DNA from: Nitrospira sp.
GTDB taxonomy: Bacteria > Nitrospirota > Thermodesulfovibrionia > UBA6902
Assembly: GCA_016784355.1 (NCBI GenBank)
Contig: JADHUV010000005.1
Coordinates: forward strand, 40,771 to 104,770
Length of the DNA stretch: 64,000 nucleotides
Direction of reading: 5' to 3'
Part shown: in pieces, positions 18,658 through 27,341 of the stretch
Layout of the letters: each line of letters starts with the position of its first letter
Numbering within the stretch: the stretch's first letter is position 1
Made by a program: the position numbers and the translations under genes
The notes under the pieces: model-generated
Told to the model about the DNA's origin: nothing
The model's input: only the letters and a program-made list of their open reading frames with translations
Database searches by the model: none

Positions 18658-19572
18658 ATGATGAAGGAAGAGGAAGAACATGTAGAATTCTGGAAAAAAA
18701 TGCTTGTCTTTTCACAGCAGGGAATAATTCCCCAGATATTCGACGACTGTGAAATAGTGAAATCTGAGTTGGAAGATATACGCTCTAAGGTGCATACACT
18801 GATGGAAGAAACAAATCAAGGGGCCAATCATGATATATCCAGGATGTTTCTGATCGCGTACAAGGCAGAATACTTTCTTCTTCACCCTGCATTTGAAAAG
18901 CTGTTTGCTTTTGCAGGATTCACAAAACTGGTAACACCAAGCCCGGAATTCATGTATGAAAATCACATCAAAGACTTTATCACCGGTCTCAACACCTTCG
19001 GAAAAGATTCGCTGGAGACTGAACTGCTTGGAAAAACACTGGAGCGCTTGTGGCTTGACAGCAGATATATTGCACAGCAGAGCATGCTTGATCCTCTAAC
19101 AGGCATATTCAACAGAAGGGGTTTCTTTGATATTATTAAGCCCCTGTACTATCTCGCCGAGAGAAATAATTTTTCCGTTGCTATCATTATGGTAGATATA
19201 GACAACTTCAAAATACTTAACGATAAGCATGGTCATCAGGCCGGTGACAAAGCCCAGAAGGAAATTGCCGAAATACTGTCATCCGCCAAGAGAGAGTCTG
19301 ATATTCTCGGAAGATACGGAGGAGAGGAATTCATCCTTTACCTTTCATCAATAGAGCATGACTCACTGCTGGAGATAGCCGAGCGTATAAGACATCAGAT
19401 AGAAAAAACCACTACAAGCATACCAATGACCGTAAGCATCGGCGGGGCATCCGGCGTTATGACAGATAACCTTGAATCAGAACTGCAGGACTTAATTCAC
19501 CAGGCTGATACCTGCCTTTATCAATCCAAAGAAAACGGTAAAAACCGGGTTACCTGCAAATCTCCTCAATGA
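18658..19572 (+). CDS. Diguanylate cyclase with ferritin-like helical N-terminal domain
   Basis: 304 aa from ATG 18658. The GGDEF domain starts at DPLTGIFNRRGFF (about residue 143) and contains the active site RYGGEEF with an I-site-like RESD just before it, so it should make cyclic-di-GMP. The N-terminal part is alpha helical with EEEEHVEFW and KAEYFLLHPAFEKLF, like ferritin- or rubrerythrin-type bundles. The frame stays open upstream to 18520 and encodes more of the same fold (LALDIQAVQLYKRY), but has no ATG, GTG or TTG there, only CTG 18523. Either a rare start is used or rearrangement of the worn region removed the true start. Its stop overlaps the ADP-ribosylglycohydrolase fragment (ATGA). 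Confidence 0.85.
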   Translation: MMKEEEEHVEFWKKMLVFSQQGIIPQIFDDCEIVKSELEDIRSKVHTLMEETNQGANHDISRMFLIAYKAEYFLLHPAFEKLFAFAGFTKLVTPSPEFMYENHIKDFITGLNTFGKDSLETELLGKTLERLWLDSRYIAQQSMLDPLTGIFNRRGFFDIIKPLYYLAERNNFSVAIIMVDIDNFKILNDKHGHQAGDKAQKEIAEILSSAKRESDILGRYGGEEFILYLSSIEHDSLLEIAERIRHQIEKTTTSIPMTVSIGGASGVMTDNLESELQDLIHQADTCLYQSKENGKNRVTCKSPQ

Positions 19573-19697
19573 CAGGCGCGATTGCCGGAGACATTATCGG
19601 TTCAGTATATGAGCGGCACAACATAAAAACAAAGACCTTTCCCCTGTTTTCTAAGCATTGCAGGTTTACCGATGATTCGGTAGTGACTAGAATATAA
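19569..19697 (+). pseudogene. Relic: N-terminal piece of an ADP-ribosylglycohydrolase
   Basis: The frame begins MTGAIAGDIIGSVYE and continues with FPLFSKHCRFTDDSVVT, the metal-binding N-terminal signature of ADP-ribosylglycohydrolases, then stops at TAA 19695. A complete protein would need some 200 more residues. The coding similarity ends 13 bp before a 231-bp inverted-repeat element. Its ATG overlaps the stop of the cyclase, suggesting the two genes were once an operon. Confidence 0.8.
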
Positions 19698-19709
19698 AAT
19701 TCTTATCCT

Positions 19710-19940
19710 CCGACTTGGAGACTGTGTCGCAACACAGAAAATGACAAGTTGGTACATGCCTGTCGTAGTAAACGAGTATATTCTGAACTGAATTCAGAAT
19801 GGCATGTTTTGATAAGGTGTTAATTTGAAGCACTTCCTGTCATCCTGAACTTGATTCAGGATCCCCAGAACAACGAGATTCTGAAATAAATTCAGAATGA
19901 CAGTACGTTCTTTTGTATTACGACACAGTCTCCAAGTCGG
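19710..19940. mobile_element. MITE-like element with 20-bp perfect terminal inverted repeats
   Basis: The left arm 19710-19729 starts CCGACTTGGA and the right arm 19921-19940 is its exact reverse complement. The 191 bp between them contains no gene but has nested palindromes of the type TCCTGAACTTGATTCAGGA and TTCTGAAATAAATTCAGAA. No clear target-site duplication is visible. The interval 19941-20044 that follows has no gene I can support. Confidence 0.65.
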
Positions 19941-20044
19941 GGAATGACTCTGTTAAGAACAGCTCACGAATAGTATTTACAATTTCTGTAAAGACAAATC
20001 ATGATTTGTACAGTTTAGTCTACCAACCATCTTTGAAGCTTACC

Positions 20045-20425
20045 CTATAACAGCTTTAATCCCGGGATCTTTTTGAAATGCTCATCTATTGTAAATATCT
20101 CCAGATCATTTTCAATGGCAATTTGTGCAAGAAGAATATCAGACGGCGGCAATGTAATGCCCTTACTTCTGATACTCTGAGAGAGCATCGCAGCATTCAT
20201 CCAGGTCTCCTGCCTCATCTCTGCATAAGGGATACCTTTCATCACATCCTGCAAAATACCGCGTTCTTTAGTACTCTTCACCCCCTGGAACAATTCGAAC
20301 AAAACCATACCCGCAGTTCTGGCAGTGGCTTTTTCAATAAGAGGCTGCATTTTTTTTACTACCTGCCGACTACCCCTGAAAAACTCTATCCATATACAGG
20401 TATCAACGAGAACGTTTTTTTCCAT
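20045..20425 (-). CDS. PIN-domain toxin (VapC-like ribonuclease)
   Basis: 126 aa. PIN-domain acidic residues are seen at LVDTCIWIEF (Asp), LFELFQG (Glu), LPPSDILLA (Asp) and FTIDEHF (Asp). These families cleave tRNA or other RNA when freed from their antitoxin. The start overlaps the end of the antitoxin gene by 23 bp, so the two are a translation-coupled toxin-antitoxin pair. The setting beside relics and a MITE-like element suggests mobility. Confidence 0.9.
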   Translation of the reverse strand: MEKNVLVDTCIWIEFFRGSRQVVKKMQPLIEKATARTAGMVLFELFQGVKSTKERGILQDVMKGIPYAEMRQETWMNAAMLSQSIRSKGITLPPSDILLAQIAIENDLEIFTIDEHFKKIPGLKLL

Positions 20426-20648
20426 ATTCCCCCTGCTCTTCTTTTACAGCCATGAGCTCCTTTTCTTCTTCTGCCTGCCAGTCATAATCAATAGCAATTC
20501 TGCCCGACATGGAAAGCAGCCGTTCACGCCGCTTTTTCCCTATGTAATCCTCAAGCGCCTCGGTAAAAACCTGCGTCTTTGATTTGCCCTCAGAAACACT
20601 CTCCAGTTCTTTTATCAGTTCATCAGATACATTCAGAGTAGTACGCAT
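20403..20648 (-). CDS. Ribbon-helix-helix-type antitoxin
   Basis: 81 aa. The N-terminus MRTTLNVSDELIKELE followed by SKTQVFTEALEDYI has the pattern of a small DNA-binding antitoxin (VapB or DUF2191-like). The charged C-terminal half would wrap the toxin. It precedes and overlaps the PIN toxin. A decayed copy of its 5' region lies about 2.2 kb away, at 18361-18490. Autoregulation is expected from family knowledge. Confidence 0.85.
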   Translation of the reverse strand: MRTTLNVSDELIKELESVSEGKSKTQVFTEALEDYIGKKRRERLLSMSGRIAIDYDWQAEEEKELMAVKEEQGEYGKKRSR

Positions 20649-20739
20649 ATATGCACCTCCATATGCTTTTACTGTATGCTATTATTATATGCCTGTCAAG
20701 CACACATATTTCAGATAGCCTGTCTGTAAAATCTTCTGG

Positions 20740-20910
20740 ATGAATGCAGAGCAGCAAAAGACACTCTGTCAAAACACCGCACGCGCAATGGGCGATGCCC
20801 CACGTGAGATCAAAGTCAGACATGCCGGAAACTGCATGAAGGCAGACCCGGCCTATGGGACAGGAGTTGCAAGAGAAATGGAAATATCTTTGGATGATTT
20901 AAAAAAGTAG
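20740..20910 (+). pseudogene. Relic: C-terminal tail of a catalase
   Basis: The 56-residue frame reads [19 protein letters not shown], then [20 protein letters not shown] and a short end. This is the conserved C-terminal region of small-subunit haem catalases (the xxNTARxMGxxP and xxNCxxADPxYGxxV motifs). Nothing upstream encodes the haem-binding body, because the frame closes at 20716 and the antitoxin lies beyond. It is the remnant of a deleted gene. Confidence 0.75.
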
Positions 20911-21109
20911 CACACCATTACATCATCTGACTCTTTACTTGCGCGCGGGAGAAACAGGTTATCTGTCTGTATTCCCCTGCTGCAAGTTAGCTTAAACTGA
21001 TCCCATACCTTCATTGATATTTATAAAACAGGTCATATCCCTTCAAAAATTGTACCGTCTGCAATTAACGTGTAAAATAATAACCTGCTCAGGAAAGCAT
21101 ATAAATACT

Positions 21110-22729
21110 ATGAAATTTCAAGACAACATAAATCTGGAGAGCGCCCTCAACTTTGACAACAAATATACACGGGAACTTCCGGCAGACCCTGAAACCGCAA
21201 ATAAGACGCGCCACGTTGCAAGCTCCTGTTACTCCAGAGTCCTGCCGGTAAAAGCAAGTGCACCTGATTTAGTCGCTTATTCCAGAGAAATGGCCGGGGA
21301 AATAGGTCTTTCCCCAAAGATTTGTGAATCAGAGGATTTCGTACAGATTTTCTCCGGGTCCAGGATTTTATCCGGCATGGATCCCTATGCCACCTGCTAC
21401 GGCGGGCACCAGTTTGGAAGCTGGGCCGGTCAGCTTGGAGATGGACGGGCAATTAATCTGGGAGAGGTTGTAAATAAAGAAGGAAACAGATGGGTGCTTC
21501 AACTAAAGGGTGCCGGACCTACTCCCTATTCAAGAAGAGGGGACGGCTTTGCGGTCTTACGCTCCTCGATCCGCGAGTTTTTGTGCAGCGAAGCCATGTA
21601 TCATCTCGGCATCCCGACTACCAGGGCCTTAAGCCTTGTAACCACCGGAGATCAGGTAATCAGGGATATGTTTTATGATGGCCACCCTGAGCCGGAGCCC
21701 GGAGCGATTGTCTGCCGGGTAGCCCCGTCCTTTACACGCTTTGGAAATTTCCAGCTTTTCACCTACAGAGGAGAACTGGATCTCCTGCGCCGCTTTACCG
21801 ATTACACCATACGCACAGACTTTCCTCATCTGGGAGAGCCTTCGAAAGAAGTGTATTGTGCATGGTTTGAAGAAATCTGCAAATTAACCGCAGAGATGAT
21901 CGTACACTGGCAGCGTACAGGTTTTGTGCATGGAGTAATGAATACGGACAACATGTCTATTCTGGGCCTTACTATCGATTATGGTCCCTATGGATGGCTG
22001 GAAGATTATGATCCGAACTGGACACCCAACACGACCGATGCAGAGGGTCGCAGATATTGTTTTGGCAATCAGCCGGAGATCGCACAATGGAACCTTCTTC
22101 AACTGGCAAATGCAATCTATCCTTTAATAGAAGATGCGAAGCCCTTAGAAGACTCTATCCAGAACTATTCAAATCATTTTCAGGATAAATGGCAGAACAT
22201 GATGGCTGATAAATTAGGGCTTGCTAACTTCCATAAAACCAGTGATGATGCTCTTATAAATGAAATGCTTAAACTGCTGCAGCATCTCGAAACAGACATG
22301 ACCATATTCTTCCGCAGACTGGCATCGCTTGAGGTTAGCAGCAATACCAAGCATAAATCATCGAGTCATAATCTAATCGATCATTTCTCCGATGCCTACT
22401 ATATAGAGGAGCAGATAAATGAGGAATATAAAATTAGACTGAATAAATGGATAGAACAATACAGGGCGCGCCTGATTCAGGACAAAACACCTGATAATAT
22501 CCGCAGGGAGAAAATGAACAGCATCAATCCAAAATATATATTCAGAAACTATATTGCTCAACTCGCTATAGATAAAGCAGAGCAGGGAGATAACTCCATG
22601 GTCAATGAACTGCTTGAGGTATTGAGAAAACCATACGATGAGCAGCCGTCAAAAGAGGCACTTGCCCAAAGACGCCCTGAATGGGCCCGCCATCGGGCCG
22701 GAAGCGCAATGCTTTCCTGAAGCTCTTGA
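21110..22729 (+). CDS. selO: SelO protein adenylyltransferase, probable selenoprotein (Sec at TGA 22718)
   Basis: Standard reading gives 536 aa ending GSAMLS; reading TGA 22718 as Sec adds U-S-S and a normal TGA stop, for 539 aa. SelO proteins end in Ser-Cys-Ser-Ser or have Sec at that site, so the alignment is exact. The pseudokinase-like body has GGHQFGSWAGQLGDGRAI, LQLKGAGPTPYSRRGDG, RSSIREFLCSEAM and the metal site HGVMNTDNMS with DYGP. It transfers AMP to protein Ser, Thr or Tyr in redox control. ATG 21110 fits the family start; the upstream in-frame ATG 21014 adds unrelated residues. A perfect seven-pair hairpin follows the TGA. Confidence 0.88.
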
Positions 22730-22731
22730 CC

Positions 22732-22748
22732 CCCTTATGGAATAAGGG
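22732..22748 (+). promoter_or_regulatory. Candidate bacterial SECIS hairpin at the 3' end of selO
   Basis: CCCTTAT pairs perfectly with ATAAGGG around loop GGA. The loop starts 19 nt after TGA 22718. No T-run follows the stem, so it is not a normal terminator. It lies just beyond the true stop, which is allowed because Sec is three residues from the end. Confidence 0.7.
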
Positions 22749-22797
22749 ATCAGACCTTAACAAATGACATTAACTCAGCAAGGAAAAAAGGAATAAA

Positions 22798-23253
22798 ATG
22801 AAGATATGGGTGGATGCAGATGCTTGCCCGGTGGTGATCAAAAGCATCCTGTTTAAGGCGGCGGAAAAAACCGGCGTACAGCTTACGCTTGTCGCTAATC
22901 AACTGATGCAAATACCAGTGTCGCGTTTCATCGAAATGCTTCACGTGGCATCTGGAATGGATGTCGCTGATAAAGAAATCATCAAGAGGCTTAGCACTGG
23001 CGATCTTGTCATAACCGGTGATATTCCCCTGGCAGCGGAAGTAATTGAAAATGGAGGTTATGCACTGAGTCCTCGTGGAGAACTTTATTCTGAGGAAACT
23101 ATCAGAGAGCGTGTGCAGATGAGAGATTTCATGGATACTCTAAGAGGTAGCGGAATAGACACCGGCGGCCCGCCTGCATTGAATCAAAAAAACAGAAATG
23201 ATTTTGCAAATCAGCTGGATAAATTATTAACCAGATGCGTAAGAAATATATGA
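22798..23253 (+). CDS. YaiI/YqxD family protein (DUF188)
   Basis: 151 aa, the family's usual length. It starts [13 protein letters not shown] and continues with [23 protein letters not shown] and [13 protein letters not shown], all characteristic of DUF188. The fold is PIN-like with acidic residues, and no confirmed activity is known to me. ATG 22798 has AAGGA six bases upstream. It lies 68 bp after selO on the same strand and may share its transcript. Confidence 0.93.
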   Translation: MKIWVDADACPVVIKSILFKAAEKTGVQLTLVANQLMQIPVSRFIEMLHVASGMDVADKEIIKRLSTGDLVITGDIPLAAEVIENGGYALSPRGELYSEETIRERVQMRDFMDTLRGSGIDTGGPPALNQKNRNDFANQLDKLLTRCVRNI

Positions 23254-23325
23254 TATTATTAAGTACTGTTTCACTGACGGCTGATATTTCCAGTTAAATG
23301 AAATAACCGGGAGATATAAATATAT

Positions 23326-23937
23326 ATGAGAGTCTTAAAACATCTTTTTGATCAGAACAGACAATGGGCAGACGGCATTAAAAAGTCTGACCCCGAGTTT
23401 TTTAAAAATCTGTCCAAACAGCAGCATCCTGAATATTTATGGATTGGCTGCTCTGACAGTCGCGTACCGGCAGCTGAAATTGTTAACCTGCTGCCGGGGC
23501 AATTATTTGTGCACCGCAACATTGCAAACCTGATTATTCATACGGACATGAATTGTTTATCTGTAATTCAATATGCCGTCTACGTTTTAAAAGTAAAACA
23601 TATTATTGTCTGCGGACACTATGGATGCGGCGGGGTTCAAACGGCCATGGATAATCAGGAGCATGGGTTTATAGACAACTGGCTTCTTGGTATAAAGGAT
23701 ATTCAGCAAAGGCATCTGCCGGAGATAGACGCGCTGCAGAATTATAATGACAAAGTAAATTTACTATGTGAACTGAATGTTAAAGAACAGGTGAAAAATG
23801 TTTCCAAAACCACGATAGTTCAGAGGGCCTGGAAAAACGGGCAGACCTTAACAGTACACGGCTGGATATATGACATCGCAGATGGAATCTTAAAAGATCT
23901 GGATGTATGTGTTACTAATGCAAGTGAGACAGGATAG
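23326..23937 (+). CDS. can: Beta-class carbonic anhydrase
   Basis: 203 aa, cytoplasmic. Zinc ligands are Cys42 and Asp44 in WIGCSDSRVP, with His98 and Cys101 in CGHYGCGG. The conserved HRNIANL loop is present. It interconverts CO2 and bicarbonate. It follows YaiI by 72 bp and precedes the pirin gene by 14 bp, so the three are likely cotranscribed. Confidence 0.96.
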   Translation: MRVLKHLFDQNRQWADGIKKSDPEFFKNLSKQQHPEYLWIGCSDSRVPAAEIVNLLPGQLFVHRNIANLIIHTDMNCLSVIQYAVYVLKVKHIIVCGHYGCGGVQTAMDNQEHGFIDNWLLGIKDIQQRHLPEIDALQNYNDKVNLLCELNVKEQVKNVSKTTIVQRAWKNGQTLTVHGWIYDIADGILKDLDVCVTNASETG

Positions 23938-23951
23938 CATATCAATACAAA

Positions 23952-24824
23952 ATGCCAGAAATAAGAAACATAAAAAAAGTTCTTCAAAGCAAACCAGTGC
24001 TTGAGGGTGCAGGAGTTCACCTGAAACGGGGATTCGGCTTTAACGAAGTTCCCTTGTTCGATCCATTCCTGCTTTTCGATGACTTCCGCTCGGATAATCC
24101 CGACCACTACCTTAAAGGCTTCCCCTGGCATCCTCATCGCGGGATTGAAACCATTACCTATGTATTGGATGGCGACGTGAAACACGGCGACAGTCTGGGC
24201 AACAAAGGAACTATAAGTTCAGGGGATATACAGTGGATGACAGCCGGAAGCGGAATCATCCATCAGGAAATGCCTAAAGGCGATAGCAAGGGTAAAATGA
24301 ACGGCTTTCAACTCTGGGCCAACCTGCCGGCAAAGGATAAAATGATCTCCCCCCGTTATCGCGATCTCAAGAGCGGACAGATACCCTTAATAACACTGGA
24401 CAACGGGGTAATTATCAGAGTGATAGCGGGTGTAGTAAACGGCACCAAAGGGCCGGTTCAGGACATTATCATTGATCCTGAATATCTCGATATTACGCTT
24501 CCACCGAATTACGATTTCAGACATTCTACCAAACATGGGCACACGGTCTTTGCTTACATAATAGACGGGCAGGGAAATTTTAAAGACGATAAACGCAACT
24601 CTGAACTTGAAAATGCTAACTTCATCGGAAACGAGTCCATCGTTCTATTCGATGATGGTGATGAAATAAATATCGCTACAGCAGAGCACAATGCAAGATT
24701 CCTCCTGATTTCAGGTAAGCCTATAGGTGAACCAGTTGCATGGCAGGGTCCTATAGTAATGAACACAAATGAAGAATTACGAATCGCTTTTAAGGAGTAT
24801 GAACTGGGTACATTTATTAAATAA
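23952..24824 (+). CDS. Pirin family protein
   Basis: 290 aa, two cupin domains. The metal site is FPWHPHRGIETITYVLDG (His60, His62) with GSGIIHQEMP giving the His and Glu partners. Pirins of bacteria include quercetinase-like dioxygenases and regulators, and the activity here cannot be assigned. It starts 14 bp after the carbonic anhydrase stop. Confidence 0.93.
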   Translation: MPEIRNIKKVLQSKPVLEGAGVHLKRGFGFNEVPLFDPFLLFDDFRSDNPDHYLKGFPWHPHRGIETITYVLDGDVKHGDSLGNKGTISSGDIQWMTAGSGIIHQEMPKGDSKGKMNGFQLWANLPAKDKMISPRYRDLKSGQIPLITLDNGVIIRVIAGVVNGTKGPVQDIIIDPEYLDITLPPNYDFRHSTKHGHTVFAYIIDGQGNFKDDKRNSELENANFIGNESIVLFDDGDEINIATAEHNARFLLISGKPIGEPVAWQGPIVMNTNEELRIAFKEYELGTFIK

Positions 24825-24891
24825 CTGCACCTTAATGCTATTGATATCGCCCAAACACCCCAGCAATTATCTCAGAAAAAGGAATCAATAA

Positions 24892-25119
24892 GTGAAACAA
24901 AAATTATGGAAATTTTTCAATATCATTTCAAGCATGACGATTGCTGCAATTTGCACAGGGATGACTGCAGGCCTAATTGAACCGCACAGACTTGTCTCTC
25001 TGAATCCCTGGACTCTTGTGCTTGTAGCTGGTTTAACTATTTATCCGCTATATGCCGCCATGTTTTATTACATATTAAACTTTGCAGGCGGCATGATTAT
25101 TAAAACAATAAGACTATGA
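24892..25119 (+). CDS. Small two-span membrane protein
   Basis: 75 aa from GTG 24892, with AAGGAA upstream. Two hydrophobic segments occupy about 10-32 and 40-65 and the tail is short. I do not recognise the family. It follows the pirin gene by 67 bp and may belong to the same unit. The 194-bp gap after it shows no further gene. Confidence 0.5.
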   Translation: MKQKLWKFFNIISSMTIAAICTGMTAGLIEPHRLVSLNPWTLVLVAGLTIYPLYAAMFYYILNFAGGMIIKTIRL

Positions 25120-25313
25120 CATATATGCAGACTTACCATGACCAATATATTATTTGGAACTATCAGGGTCGTCATAGTCTACCTGATCAAAATTAAAAGT
25201 CTAAGACACAAATTATAAACCGGCTTAATACAATTATATAAATCTATATATCTATGGTACAATTTCAATATGCATATTATTAATCAACTTTCCAGAATGC
25301 GGAGCACTTCAAA

Positions 25314-26519
25314 ATGAGCGAGTTTTTCAGACCGGCCATAAATTCAATAAACACATTAACATTTATGCGCAAGACCGCAATTATCATACTCATCTTTGCT
25401 CTGCCGTCTGTTATGCTTCTTTACAATTATATCAATGTAATCAACGACAGCCTTAATACTATATCCGCGGAGAATGCCGGAGTAGAATATTCCCAGCGGC
25501 TCAACACTTTATTAAAGGACATGCAGCAGCACCGCGGAATAGCCAATGCATATCAAAGCGGCGTGACATCATTCAAAGATGAGCTTGCAAGCAAAGAGGC
25601 CGCCCTGAATGATGACATTGAAGCAATAAATACCCTGGATAATACCTATGGGACACTGCTTCAGACAACTGCCGGGTGGAATGATATTAAGGAACGCTGG
25701 CAACAGCAGCTTGCTGTCTATATGAAGATGCCGGCCAAAGAAGGGTTTGATGCCCACACCGCCATAATTAATACTATTATTTCACTTACGCGCCATATAG
25801 CCGATACATCGGGCATGAACCATGACGCGCATGCCGCTTCTGCCTACCTGTTAACCGCAATGGAAAGCCTGCCCCGCGCCGCAGAGTTTGCAGGACAGAT
25901 AAGGGGACTCGGTGCAGGCGGAATCGCTGCCGGAAACCTTTCCTCACAAGAGAAAGTACATATCTCTTCTTTAGCCTCACAATTCAGATCTAATATGTCC
26001 GAGGCTGAGACCAGCCTTAATAAGGCCTTTCAGAAAAACCAGAATTTAGCTAAAACAATGGAAACTTCTTTGGACGGCACGGCTTCCTCAGCATATATTG
26101 CAATGGATATGCTTGTCAGAAATGTCATCTATACGGACTCAATTCAGATTGATCCGAAAGAGTATTTTAAAAAATTCACTACCGCTATCGACACAAACTT
26201 TGACCTTCATGCAATGATTGTCAAATCCGTACAAGGCCTTCTCAAAGACAGGGCTGATAAACTGAAAAAGAAAAAAACGCAGGCCCTGCTCGGTACAATA
26301 GCAGTATTTCTGATCGGCATTTATTTTGCAGCGGCTAGCGCAACTGCGACGGTACAGGCCCTTTCCGGCCTTACTGAAGGTTGCAGACGCATCACCAAAG
26401 GAGATTTCAGCACACTGCTTCCAATCATTTCTGAGGACGAAGCAGCAGAAGCTGCAAAAAGTTTTAATGAGCTATCTGAAAAACTCTCGGCTAAAGAGAA
26501 TACCCCAGAAAAAGACTGA
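25314..26519 (+). CDS. Membrane receptor with NIT-like sensor and HAMP-like region, no output domain
   Basis: 401 aa. A membrane segment is at about 19-42. A long helical periplasmic domain (about 45-330) with LKDMQQHRGIANAYQSG resembles nitrate/nitrite-sensing (NIT) domains. A second membrane segment is at about 332-352, and a short HAMP-like stretch with GDFSTLLPIISEDEAAE follows. The protein then ends after about 20 charged residues. Chemoreceptors and kinases of this type normally continue into a signalling domain. It is either an orphan sensor that works with a partner, or a truncated gene; no remainder is visible downstream. Confidence 0.75.
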   Translation: MSEFFRPAINSINTLTFMRKTAIIILIFALPSVMLLYNYINVINDSLNTISAENAGVEYSQRLNTLLKDMQQHRGIANAYQSGVTSFKDELASKEAALNDDIEAINTLDNTYGTLLQTTAGWNDIKERWQQQLAVYMKMPAKEGFDAHTAIINTIISLTRHIADTSGMNHDAHAASAYLLTAMESLPRAAEFAGQIRGLGAGGIAAGNLSSQEKVHISSLASQFRSNMSEAETSLNKAFQKNQNLAKTMETSLDGTASSAYIAMDMLVRNVIYTDSIQIDPKEYFKKFTTAIDTNFDLHAMIVKSVQGLLKDRADKLKKKKTQALLGTIAVFLIGIYFAAASATATVQALSGLTEGCRRITKGDFSTLLPIISEDEAAEAAKSFNELSEKLSAKENTPEKD

Positions 26520-26621
26520 GCGAAACAATGGGACCCCGCACCAATTATTAATACTACTATAGATTATCACATAACTTTGGCATGAGCATGCATATTGCCA
26601 TTCAGCTTAAGCAAGATTCCC

Positions 26622-27101
26622 ATGCATGAACTAATACTTCTGACCGATGGAAGTGTAGATACGAAGTCCAATATTGGATATGGGGCATATCTTGCTGTAC
26701 CTGAACCCGGCATTTCACCGGACTTGTTAAAGCAATATGTGCAAGTCAAATGCTTTAAACATACCTCTTCAACAAGATTAGAATTGCAGACCTTATTATG
26801 GGCATTAAACAATATACAGTCTGAAGGGATGAAGGTTACTGTATATACTGATTCTCAAAATATCATGAGTTTACCCGGAAGACGGGAGCGTCTGGAACAA
26901 AATAACTACCGATCTAAACAAGACAGGCTCCTTAAGAATCATGACCTGTATCAGGAATTCTACAGAATGATCGATAATGTAAACTGTAAGTTTATTAAAG
27001 TGAGCGGCCATCGAAAAGCAATTCAAAAAGATTATATAGACAGACTTTTCACGCTTGTGGATCGAGCTTCAAGAAATGCGCTTAGAAAAACAAAATTATA
27101 A
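26622..27101 (+). CDS. RNase H-like protein
   Basis: 159 aa from ATG 26622; an ATG nine codons earlier is possible. The RNase HI acidic residues can be placed: Asp in LLTDGSVD, Glu in STRLELQTL, Asp in VYTDSQN and Asp in TLVDRASR, with His in VSGHRK. The order and spacing match an RNase HI fold, though the sequence between them is diverged. Cleavage of RNA in RNA-DNA hybrids is likely. It stands alone, with no replication gene nearby. Confidence 0.75.
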   Translation: MHELILLTDGSVDTKSNIGYGAYLAVPEPGISPDLLKQYVQVKCFKHTSSTRLELQTLLWALNNIQSEGMKVTVYTDSQNIMSLPGRRERLEQNNYRSKQDRLLKNHDLYQEFYRMIDNVNCKFIKVSGHRKAIQKDYIDRLFTLVDRASRNALRKTKL

Positions 27102-27171
27102 TAAATCAATGTATTACAGCAATATTTCAGACCTGAAAACAACTACCAATGACTTATCAACTGCATATTGC

Positions 27172-27199
27172 TTGACATTATAATCTAATATGATATGAT
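27172..27199 (+). promoter_or_regulatory. Sigma-70-type promoter
   Basis: TTGACA (27172-27177), 16-base spacer, TATGAT (27194-27199). It faces the CcmE-like gene that starts 143 bp downstream. The leader between them holds no obvious structure. Confidence 0.5.
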
Positions 27200-27341
27200 T
27201 TCTAATCAATATCATTTTCAAATATATTAAGCAGCACTAAAAACATATTTTTTATCTGAGGGGATATGAAGATATATATTTCTAAGCCACTGCATTGCAG
27301 GCGGTCCGCATTTCTGAAATTCAATATGCATGGAGCTATTT

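Noticed and set aside
19681..19950. Target-site duplication of the MITE-like element
   Set aside because: The short TGACT strings on the two sides do not touch the element ends, so they are not convincing.
22732..22748. Ordinary terminator after selO
   Set aside because: The stem is followed by ATCAGACC, not by T residues, and the distance to the TGA fits SECIS.
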